A DNA stretch of 12,960 nt from Planctomycetaceae bacterium (GTDB taxonomy: Bacteria; Planctomycetota; Planctomycetia; Pirellulales; Pirellulaceae): NCBI GenBank assembly GCA_002685655.1, contig NYXM01000047.1, positions 1 through 12,960 of the forward strand. Reading direction: 5' to 3'. The translations under genes were made by a program, and so were the position numbers. Positions 7,177 through 12,960 of this stretch are shown in pieces. The notes under the pieces were generated by a model that saw nothing but the letters and a program-made list of their open reading frames with translations, did no database searches and was not told the DNA's origin. Within the stretch, counting starts at the first letter, position 1. Every line of letters starts with the position of its first letter.

Positions 7177-8630
7177 TGCTGACGCAAGTAAACCGAACGA
7201 CGCGGGGTGGCCCACAGATCAACGGCGGATTGGCTTTGGAACGTCGATTGGTTGAGTTCGTCGGTCTCGTGTTGTTGATCACCAATGGTGGATGTGCCAC
7301 GCATATCTCCCGCGTGCATGAAGCCCATCAGGCGTTCTTTGCGGGCGATCTCGATCGGTCGATTACGCTGCTGGATTTAGCTGCCCAAGAGGCGGAACGC
7401 GGACGTGATTGCGCCTTGCTCGACCGGGCCATGGTGCAACTGGTAGCGGGCAAGACAGGCGAGGCGGAACAGGCACTGCGTGGTGTCCGCGACCGCTTCG
7501 ACCATCTACAGGAGACGAGCGCTGCGGAACAGGGCTTATCGTGGATCACGGACGACAACGCAATTGCGTATGCCGGCGAAGACTATGAAAAAGTCCTGAT
7601 CCACGCATTTCTGGCATTGGCCGACCTGATGCACAACGGCGGCGATGCCAGGGCGTACTGCCTGCAAATGGACCAGAAACAACGATCGATCGTGGAGTCT
7701 GGCGGTGCCAACGACGAGGAGAATCCCAAGCTGGCCTATCAGCAGGTTGCCTTCGGCGCTTACTTGCGCGGCGTGTTGCACGAGGCTTCCCATTTGAACT
7801 ACGACGACGCGGAACGATGTTACGCACTTGCTGCTTCTTGGGAGCCAGACTTCCGCGCCGTACAGTACGATTTCGTTCGTGCGCGAAGCGGAGTTCATTC
7901 GCAGCAAGGTAACGGCGTGGTGTATGTGTTTGCGATGGTCGGTCGCGGCCCTCATAAAGACACTACCGTCGTCGAGGCGTCCAGCAGTGCATTGGCAATC
8001 GCCGAGGCACTTCTTTACGCTAATGGCAATCGCGAACTGCCACCGATCGTGCCACCGATCGTGCCCCCGATCGAAGTTCCACAGATCGTCGTGCCGCAAA
8101 ATGTCGTGGACAGCATTAACGTTACTGTCGATGGAAGTGTGGTTGGGCAAACACAAACCGTGACCGATGTCGGGCGGATGGCTGTCATGCAACATGATGC
8201 CGTCTTCGATCAAGTGGTCGCCCGGGCGGTTGCGCGGCGAGCGTTCAAGTTGACTACGACTATGGTTGCTAAAGAAGCATTGAATGTCGAAGAGGATGAC
8301 ACTTGGGCGAGCCTGGCATTAGACCTGCTGGGGCTGCTCTGGGAATCGAGCGAAAGAGCCGACACACAAGCGTGGGGGCTGCTGCCTGAGAAGATCCAAG
8401 TTCAGAGAATTGAGTTGCCGGCCGGCGAACATCAGATCACGCTCAGCGCATCGAAGCTGGGCCATGTCGTGGGACCGGACTTCTCACGGCAGGTGACGGT
8501 GGTCAATGGTCGCGATACCTACGTCCTGGCTTGTTTTCCCGACAGACAACTGGTCGGCCAGATTCTGACATCCAGCGAGGGTCAGGTCAGCCGACTGTCG
8601 ACAAGTTCGACGGCGCTTGACGTCCGCTAA
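7176..8630 (+). CDS. COG3014-like TPR-containing lipoprotein
   Basis: A 484-residue exported protein resembling the uncharacterised COG3014 family. A hydrophobic segment (26-36) ends at GGC with Cys40. The position -3 residue is Asn, so the lipobox is non-canonical and the leader has an unusually long polar start. TPR-like helices (about 43-115) include HQAFFAGDLDRSITLLDLA (51-69). The family hallmark DNAIAYAGEDYEKVLIHAF (127-145) is followed by ALADLMHNGGDARAYCLQMDQKQ (146-168). GNGVVYVFAMVGRGPHKDT (245-263) matches the 'V-x-x-x-x-G-R-x-P-x-K' strand. A proline-rich linker (289-308) precedes a C-terminal region with WGLLPEKIQVQRIELPAGEH (400-419), which matches 'W-x-x-LP-x-x-IQ-x-x-R-x-x-LP-x-G-x-H'. 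From established knowledge, COG3014 genes lie beside lpoB-type and ycfL-type genes in some gamma-proteobacteria; no ycfL-like gene is here. The function is unknown. The ATG overlaps the upstream stop, which supports this start. Confidence 0.75.
   Translation: MLTQVNRTTRGGPQINGGLALERRLVEFVGLVLLITNGGCATHISRVHEAHQAFFAGDLDRSITLLDLAAQEAERGRDCALLDRAMVQLVAGKTGEAEQALRGVRDRFDHLQETSAAEQGLSWITDDNAIAYAGEDYEKVLIHAFLALADLMHNGGDARAYCLQMDQKQRSIVESGGANDEENPKLAYQQVAFGAYLRGVLHEASHLNYDDAERCYALAASWEPDFRAVQYDFVRARSGVHSQQGNGVVYVFAMVGRGPHKDTTVVEASSSALAIAEALLYANGNRELPPIVPPIVPPIEVPQIVVPQNVVDSINVTVDGSVVGQTQTVTDVGRMAVMQHDAVFDQVVARAVARRAFKLTTTMVAKEALNVEEDDTWASLALDLLGLLWESSERADTQAWGLLPEKIQVQRIELPAGEHQITLSASKLGHVVGPDFSRQVTVVNGRDTYVLACFPDRQLVGQILTSSEGQVSRLSTSSTALDVR
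8040..8075 (+). repeat. 12-bp tandem repeat encoding a proline-rich linker
   Basis: CCACCGATCGTG occurs twice exactly (8040-8051, 8052-8063), followed by a diverged third copy CCCCCGATCGAA (8064-8075). The copies are in frame and encode PPIV-PPIV-PPIE, followed by VPQIVVPQ. The unit length is a multiple of three, so copy number could change without breaking the frame. Confidence 0.85.
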
Positions 8631-8636
8631 GATCGT

Positions 8637-8735
8637 GAAGGGGTCGGGAGTCTTTTTCGGCCATCGGTGTTTGCTGATCGTTAGTCGTTGTCCGAAAAAG
8701 ACTCCCGACCCCTTCCTGGCCCGACCCCTACCTGG
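8637..8735. repeat. 24-bp perfect inverted repeat with a trailing direct repeat, REP-like, between convergent genes
   Basis: The left arm 8637-8660 begins GAAGGGGTCGGGAG and ends CTTTTTCGG. The right arm 8692-8715 is its exact reverse complement (24 of 24), with a 31-base spacer (8661-8691). The right end then repeats: CCGACCCCTTCCTGG (8705-8719) and CCGACCCCTACCTGG (8721-8735) match at 14 of 15 positions with a 16-base period. The element starts 6 bases after the stop of the COG3014-like gene and faces the end of the convergent gene at 8847. The T5 and A5 runs lie inside the stems rather than after them, so this is not a textbook terminator, although a transcript from either side would fold into a very stable hairpin. 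A REP/BIME-like dispersed palindrome of the kind mobilised by RAYT transposases is a reasonable reading; no transposase gene is in the window. Confidence 0.85.
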
Positions 8736-8846
8736 TCAACAAAAACTCAATCGAAAAACAACTGTCACACCGTATGATCGTTACTGGCTCGAACCTAACG
8801 TGGATGACGAGCATTGGACTAACCTCCTCCGCTCACCTGGCTGTTC

Positions 8847-9812
8847 TCACACTCGCCAAAACCGTGGCACTTCTTCTTCCGTCCAGCCCTGGAAGACGTA
8901 GCTGCCTAACGTCAGGCAATAAAGTTGGCAGGCGGGCAAATGGTGATCGGTGACTTCGTCTGAGATCACTGTCGTCGACTTGATCTTCGTCCCTTCGACG
9001 AACATGACGTAGCGTTTCAGCCAGGACGGAATTGCACGCAAGAGGTGCCGAACCTTGGATGAAGCGCGGACGCCACCCACGATGACGTGTCTGGGCGTGA
9101 CCGCGACCGCTTCGCAAACGTGGATGGCCGGCCAACGCTTGGCCTGTAGAATCTGATTTTCATAATAGAAGAAACGACATCCGTCGTTGTCGAACCAATC
9201 GATCCGCCCCAGGACCCTCGCCAACACCAACGTATGCATCACATTCAACGTGTCAAAGGCGAGCGAACGTGACGCGTTCCAGAGCGCCGTTTCAATCTGT
9301 TGCTCGATCTTCTGCGGTGGCTCTTTGGCATTTTGTTCGACATCCAACACAGGGCACGAAACTGGATGCAATTGAGGTACGTGTTTGGAAACAAAATGGC
9401 GTTCCGCCGTAGTCAATTCTTGTTTGTGTGGGTCCGACCGGCGGCACAATGAAAACGCGATGAGTGCCTGCGAAAACTTCGCGAGTTCTTCCTGGCGTTG
9501 CGCCAATTGTGCGATGCTGGCGTAGTAGGATTTAGCCCGTTCGTGGGGCTGTTGCCGCGACGCGGATGGCAGACTCGAAAACGGTAGCGCCCGAAATTCG
9601 CTCAGCGCCAACTTTTGAAACGGCTCGGTCAACTTCATCGCCTGCTGCAAAAGGAACATGCGGTCAAGCGGCTGATAGTTCGGTGGGTAGTCCCTCCCTT
9701 TCACGCGTAGCGAAATCGGTACCTGAAGATCTTCTTGGGCCGAATTCGACAAGGCCGCGTTGACTTCGCATTCAATTAGGTCGTCGCGCCGGGCATTTCG
9801 TGGTGCGCTCAT
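8847..9812 (-). CDS. Hypothetical protein of unknown function
   Basis: A 321-residue soluble protein I do not recognise. It has no signal peptide and no clear membrane segment. A helical, Gln/Ala-rich region covers about 52-120 (KSYYASIAQLAQRQEELAKF at 94-113 could form a short coiled coil). A second helix-rich part covers about 165-205. The C-terminal third looks like mixed alpha/beta structure: WPAIHVCEAVAVTPRHVIVGG (227-247), then SSKVRHLLRAIPSWLKRYVMFVEGTK (251-276) and TVISDEVTDHHLPACQLYCL (281-300). Seven cysteines are scattered without a C-x-x-C pair. The start at 9812 is supported by AGGTGA four bases upstream on the minus strand, and the frame is long and free of rare features. It faces the lipoprotein pair tail to tail and is divergent from the ROK kinase, so it is probably its own transcription unit. 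No function can be offered. Confidence 0.7.
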   Translation of the reverse strand: MSAPRNARRDDLIECEVNAALSNSAQEDLQVPISLRVKGRDYPPNYQPLDRMFLLQQAMKLTEPFQKLALSEFRALPFSSLPSASRQQPHERAKSYYASIAQLAQRQEELAKFSQALIAFSLCRRSDPHKQELTTAERHFVSKHVPQLHPVSCPVLDVEQNAKEPPQKIEQQIETALWNASRSLAFDTLNVMHTLVLARVLGRIDWFDNDGCRFFYYENQILQAKRWPAIHVCEAVAVTPRHVIVGGVRASSKVRHLLRAIPSWLKRYVMFVEGTKIKSTTVISDEVTDHHLPACQLYCLTLGSYVFQGWTEEEVPRFWRV

Positions 9813-10066
9813 CGTTCACCTGCTGCAGATTATAAGGAGGAGAGCGGACTCTATGCCGAAAAGTCAATGTTTGAGCTGACAGGCCGGCAGATTGATACTG
9901 AGAAAAACGACGAGTTAGCGGCAATCGATCAAGGAACTGCAGAACGCAGCGACTGCACGCAACTGCTCTAACCTGTCGGCATTATATCGAGTCGCCTGGC
10001 AGCCTTGCAACGATATTTGTGGTGAGATGACAACTGGGGACCCCTGCCTCGAGCCCATCGTGCCAA

Positions 10067-10095
10067 TTGCCCAGATTTCGGACGCCACTTATACT
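10067..10095 (+). promoter_or_regulatory. Predicted sigma-70-type promoter for the ROK kinase gene
   Basis: TTGCCC (10067-10072; 4 of 6 matches to TTGACA) and TATACT (10090-10095; 5 of 6 matches to TATAAT) are separated by exactly 17 bases. Transcription would begin near 10102, leaving a leader of about 35 nt before the ATG at 10137. It is the best-spaced promoter-like pair I noticed in the intergenic regions. Confidence 0.5.
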
Positions 10096-10106
10096 TCAGT
10101 CCGAAA
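10076..10106. promoter_or_regulatory. Operator-like palindrome over the -10 box
   Basis: TTTCGGAC (10076-10083) and GTCCGAAA (10099-10106) are perfect 8-bp inverted arms with a 15-base spacer centred on 10091, directly on the predicted -10 hexamer. A dimeric repressor bound here would block RNA polymerase. No regulator gene is in the window, so the binding protein is unknown, and a chance palindrome is possible. Confidence 0.45.
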
Positions 10107-10136
10107 ACGTCAATTCCCTAGCCAGGCAAGCGTTCC

Positions 10137-11180
10137 ATGCCCGTACCTTGTGAGCCAATTTCCGCAGATCAGGCCCGCCGCCCCTTGTTTGTTGGCGTCG
10201 ATGTCGGCGGAACGAGTATCAAAATCGGCCTAGTAGACGATAATGGCCGAACGGTTTCACACTCCCAAATTGCCACGGAGGAACAACGCGGCGCCGAGGA
10301 CGCCGTCGCACGGATTCACGCCAAAATTGACGCCGTTCTACAGACAACTGGTATAACCTGGGACGAAGTTGCTGCGATCGGGCTGGGCACGCCCGGATCA
10401 ATGGACATTCCTAACGGCCTGATTCTGGAACCGCCAAACATGCCGCAGTGGCGTAACTTTCCGATTCGGGATCAGTTAGCGTCACTTTGCCGGAAGCCGG
10501 TCTCGTTTGCCAATGATGCCAATGCGGCAGCTTTCGGCGAATACTGGATCGGCAGCGGGCGCGACTATGACAGCATGGTCATGGTCACGTTGGGGACTGG
10601 AGTCGGTGGCGGGATTATCCTGGACGGCGTGTCATTGGATGGCGAGCATAGCTTTGGATCCGAACTGGGACACGTGATGATCGATCAGCGTGAAGACGCC
10701 AGATTGTGTGTATGGGGTGGTGGACGAGGACAGTTGGAAGCGTACGCCAGCGCCAGCGCGGTTACGGCGCGCGCCCAGGAGGGTTTAGATGGCGGAGGAG
10801 AATCCAGCGTTGCTGCGAGGATCGCGGCCGGCGAAGAGTTATCGCCATTGATGCTGGCAGAGGAGGCGGGCAAGGGAGACGCGTTTTCCGAGACGATCAT
10901 TCTGGAGACAGCTCGCCACCTGAGCGTAGGCGTCGTGAATGTCGTCCATACGATCGACCCCGGCATCGTGATCGTCGGCGGCGCCATGAATTTTGGTGGC
11001 AATTCCTGGGCCATCGGGCGTAAATTCATGGCCCGATTGCGTGAAGAGTTTCAAGACCTCGCCTATGGTGTCGTGCGACAAACCCCGATCGAGTACTCCA
11101 GTTTGGGGTCACAGGCCGGATACATTGGCGCAGCGGGAATCGCTCGCGCGGCGTATAAACGGGCAGCGCTTGCCATGTGA
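10137..11180 (+). CDS. ROK family sugar kinase, probable glucokinase
   Basis: A 347-residue cytoplasmic kinase of the ROK family, expected to phosphorylate glucose or a related hexose at the 6-position with ATP. The phosphate-binding motif VGVDVGGTSIKIGLVD is at residues 19-34. TPGSMD lies at 85-90. FANDANAAAFGE (124-135) carries the catalytic base Asp127. LGTGVGGG (152-159) binds ATP phosphates. SELGH (175-179) supplies Glu176 and His179 of the sugar/zinc site, and DPGIVIVGG (274-282) is the C-terminal nucleotide-site motif. The length is normal for bacterial ROK glucokinases with a short N-terminal extension. The usual zinc motif C-x-C-G-x-x-G-C/H-x-E is altered: here it reads CVWGGGRGQLE (191-201), keeping one cysteine and one residue longer. 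The frame is intact. The start at 10137 is the only ATG before the phosphate motif; a weak AGGCAAG precedes it. lepA follows 107 bp downstream. Confidence 0.92.
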   Translation: MPVPCEPISADQARRPLFVGVDVGGTSIKIGLVDDNGRTVSHSQIATEEQRGAEDAVARIHAKIDAVLQTTGITWDEVAAIGLGTPGSMDIPNGLILEPPNMPQWRNFPIRDQLASLCRKPVSFANDANAAAFGEYWIGSGRDYDSMVMVTLGTGVGGGIILDGVSLDGEHSFGSELGHVMIDQREDARLCVWGGGRGQLEAYASASAVTARAQEGLDGGGESSVAARIAAGEELSPLMLAEEAGKGDAFSETIILETARHLSVGVVNVVHTIDPGIVIVGGAMNFGGNSWAIGRKFMARLREEFQDLAYGVVRQTPIEYSSLGSQAGYIGAAGIARAAYKRAALAM

Positions 11181-11287
11181 GATTCTACCCGCCCCGTCGC
11201 CGGTGTCTGTTTTCTTCGCAGCACATCGCCACACGGACGCCCTGCTACGTTACGATGAACCATCCACCCTCCTGATCAAGCCCCCCT

Positions 11288-12960
11288 ATGTCGAAGTCGA
11301 AGCCAAAACAAGAGAATATCCGCAATTTTTGCATCATTGCCCACATCGATCACGGCAAGAGCACGTTGGCCGACCGACTGTTGGAGCAGACCGGCAGGGT
11401 CAGTCATCGGGAGATGAAGGAACAACTGCTCGATGATATGGCATTAGAGCGTGCGCGTGGTATCACTATCAAAGCGCGCGCCGTGGCGTTGGACTATGAA
11501 CGTGACGGCGAGCTCTATCAACTGAATCTGATCGATACGCCCGGGCATGTCGATTTTCATTACGAAGTGTCCCGCTCGCTTGCCTGTTGCGAGGGCGCAC
11601 TGCTGCTGGTCGACGCCTTTCAAGGAGTCGAGGCCCAGACGGTTGCAAATGCGTACGCCGCGATGGAGAACGAACTGGCGCTGGTCCCTGCCATCAATAA
11701 GATCGATCTTGCGCACGCTCGACCCAATGAAGTCACCGAGGAAATGGAGCAGTCGCTTGGCATTGATCCAGACGATGTGGTGCGGGTTAGCGCGAAGAGT
11801 GGCATCGGTGTCAAGGAATTGCTCGACGCTTTGATCGACAATGTTCCGGCGCCCACTGGAGATCCAAATGCGCCCTTGCAGGCGATGGTCTTTGATTCAA
11901 ACTACGACGAGTTTCGCGGCGCGATCACTTATGTTCGCCTGATGAATGGGACCATTCGCAAGGGCCAGAAGATTCGGTTTCTGCGGGAAGGCACCAATCA
12001 CGAAGTTCTGGAATTGGGTCAGTTTGTTCCTCAACGTCGCCCGTGCGATGAACTGTGTGCCGGGCAGGTGGGCTACTTGATCTGCAACATTAAGTCGCTG
12101 GATCAAGTCAATATTGGTGACACGGTTGGCACCATCGAAAACAGTGCTGCCCCGTTGGCCGGCTACAAGCCGCCTCAGCGGATGGTCTACTGCGGCCTCT
12201 ATCCGTCTGATGGCCAGGATTTTACCGAACTGCGTGACGCGCTGACGAAGCTACACATCAACGATCCGAGCTTCGAGTTCGAACCAGAGACCAGCGATGC
12301 ACTTGGCTTTGGTTTTCGTTGCGGATTTCTAGGCCTGCTGCACATGGAGATCATCCAGCAGCGGCTGGAACAAGAATCCGACATCGACCTGGTGCAAACC
12401 GCGCCCAATGTAACCTACGAAATCATCACGACGCACGGCGAGACGCTGCACATTCACAAGCCCCAGGAGGTCCCCGACTCTGGTGACATCGAAGACTTCC
12501 GGCAGCCGATCGTGCGAGTCAATTTGATTCAACCCACCGAGTTTATTGGAGCAGTGATGAAGCTCTGTCAGGATCGACGAGGGGTCCAGGTGGGCAATGA
12601 GTATCTGTCGCCTACGCGTACGATGCTGTCGTATGAATTGCCGCTGGGCGAAGTCATTTACGACATGCATGACAAACTAAAAAGTGCCACGCGCGGCTAC
12701 GGGACCATGGACTACGAAGTGATCGGCTATTTTCCAGCGGATCTCGTTCGGCTGGACATTCTGGTCAACGCGAAGCGTGTCGATGCGTTGAGTTTCATTT
12801 GCAATCGTGCAGATGCTGATCGCCGCGGACGCGCGGTGGCCAAGCGTTTGAAGAAGGAAATCAGCAGACACATGTTCGAAGTGGCCGTGCAGGCAGCTAT
12901 CGGCACGCGAGTGATCGCACGCGAAACCGTGCCCGCCTTGCGCAAGAACGTCACGGCCAA
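11288..12960 (+). CDS. lepA: Elongation factor 4 (LepA), 3' end cut by the window
   Basis: An open frame of 557 codons from the ATG at 11288 runs to the window edge without a stop. LepA is usually about 600 residues, so roughly 40 C-terminal residues are missing. LepA is a ribosome-binding translational GTPase involved in back-translocation or initiation quality. The G motifs are all present: G1 AHIDHGKST (18-26), G2 RGIT (57-60), G3 DTPGH (83-87), G4 NKID (137-140) and G5 SAK (168-170). The characteristic LepA segment GFGFRCGFLGLLHMEIIQQRLE follows in the domain III region. The LepA-specific C-terminal domain begins with 'RVDALSFICNRADADRRGR' and continues with the ending 'ETVPALRKNVTA' that leads into the usual lysine-rich tail. 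The lysine-rich N-terminus MSKSKPKQENIRNFCII is typical. No Shine-Dalgarno site is seen before the ATG, but the distance to the G1 motif fixes the start well. Confidence 0.97.
   Translation, partial: MSKSKPKQENIRNFCIIAHIDHGKSTLADRLLEQTGRVSHREMKEQLLDDMALERARGITIKARAVALDYERDGELYQLNLIDTPGHVDFHYEVSRSLACCEGALLLVDAFQGVEAQTVANAYAAMENELALVPAINKIDLAHARPNEVTEEMEQSLGIDPDDVVRVSAKSGIGVKELLDALIDNVPAPTGDPNAPLQAMVFDSNYDEFRGAITYVRLMNGTIRKGQKIRFLREGTNHEVLELGQFVPQRRPCDELCAGQVGYLICNIKSLDQVNIGDTVGTIENSAAPLAGYKPPQRMVYCGLYPSDGQDFTELRDALTKLHINDPSFEFEPETSDALGFGFRCGFLGLLHMEIIQQRLEQESDIDLVQTAPNVTYEIITTHGETLHIHKPQEVPDSGDIEDFRQPIVRVNLIQPTEFIGAVMKLCQDRRGVQVGNEYLSPTRTMLSYELPLGEVIYDMHDKLKSATRGYGTMDYEVIGYFPADLVRLDILVNAKRVDALSFICNRADADRRGRAVAKRLKKEISRHMFEVAVQAAIGTRVIARETVPALRKNVTA

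Larger units (their letters stand above)
9813..10136. other. Divergent intergenic region without a supportable gene
   Basis: This 324-bp stretch separates the minus-strand hypothetical gene from the plus-strand ROK kinase. It contains a TATAAT facing the hypothetical gene (reverse complement of 9829-9834) about 17 bases before its ATG, but no -35 box at 16-18 bases. A plus-strand promoter with a palindrome lies at 10067-10106. The middle part, about 9880-10060, shows no gene, strong hairpin or repeat that I can support. Confidence 0.6.

Noticed and set aside
7536..8213. 225-codon minus-strand frame opposite the COG3014-like gene
   Set aside because: Antisense of a gene with several recognisable family motifs; no independent support.
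8617..8901. 94-codon plus-strand frame after the lipoprotein pair
   Set aside because: It spans the 24-bp inverted repeat and its direct repeat, so its translation is made mostly of repeat sequence.
9829..9834. TATAAT on the minus strand as promoter of the hypothetical gene
   Set aside because: The hexamer is perfect but there is no -35 box at 16-18 bases (a TTGACT lies 27 bases away) and the leader would be only about 10 nt; mentioned in the intergenic entry but not called as a promoter.
9834..9879. Micro-frame MPKSQCLS preceded by AAGGAGG
   Set aside because: Only 8 codons, a 12-base spacing from the Shine-Dalgarno-like motif, no downstream gene in coupling distance, and the motif is also explained as the antisense of the upstream region of the hypothetical gene.

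Overview
This window looks like chromosomal DNA of a planctomycete, probably from the Pirellulaceae. That is inferred from gene content and style: a very large secreted protein built from Asp-box (BNR) repeats with embedded PDZ and EF-hand modules, an RNase HII-like protein beginning with an ADEAGYGPN motif, a membrane protein with an 'F-x-[IL]-R-x-L-L' segment of a kind often seen in planctomycete membrane proteins, few Shine-Dalgarno sites, and moderate GC. No plasmid, phage or complete mobile element is visible, and I found no tRNA, rRNA or CRISPR array.

Layout. The left part (1-5330) is read from the minus strand. It holds, in transcription order, an RNase HII-like protein (4371-5330), a 1109-residue secreted beta-propeller protein of the VPS10/sortilin-like 'glycosyl hydrolase' type (951-4280), a SufE sulfur-transfer protein (144-554), and the first 17 codons of a further gene leaving the window (1-53), possibly the SufS partner of SufE. 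Between the propeller gene and sufE lies a pair of adjacent perfect hairpins (776-820). From a divergent start region near 5331-5411 the plus strand carries a multi-pass membrane protein (5412-6278). It is followed by two lipoprotein genes overlapping by one base: an LpoB-like protein (6499-7176) and a COG3014-like TPR protein (7176-8630). This pair ends against a 24-bp perfect inverted repeat (8637-8715) that separates it from a convergent gene of unknown function (8847-9812, minus). The right end is plus-strand: a ROK-family sugar kinase (10137-11180), preceded by a good sigma-70-type promoter with a palindrome across its -10 box, and then lepA (elongation factor 4), cut by the window end.

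How the genes fit together. sufE and its possible partner would form an Fe-S sulfur-donation unit. The two overlapping lipoproteins are probably translated together and may act at the outer membrane or periplasm, by analogy with LpoB, which regulates a peptidoglycan synthase in Proteobacteria. The ROK kinase and LepA are housekeeping genes. The points most worth a second look are the lipoprotein pair in a phylum with unusual cell-wall biology, the divergent RNase HII-like family, the modules inserted into the propeller protein, the damaged zinc motif and possible operator of the ROK kinase, and the two palindromic intergenic elements.
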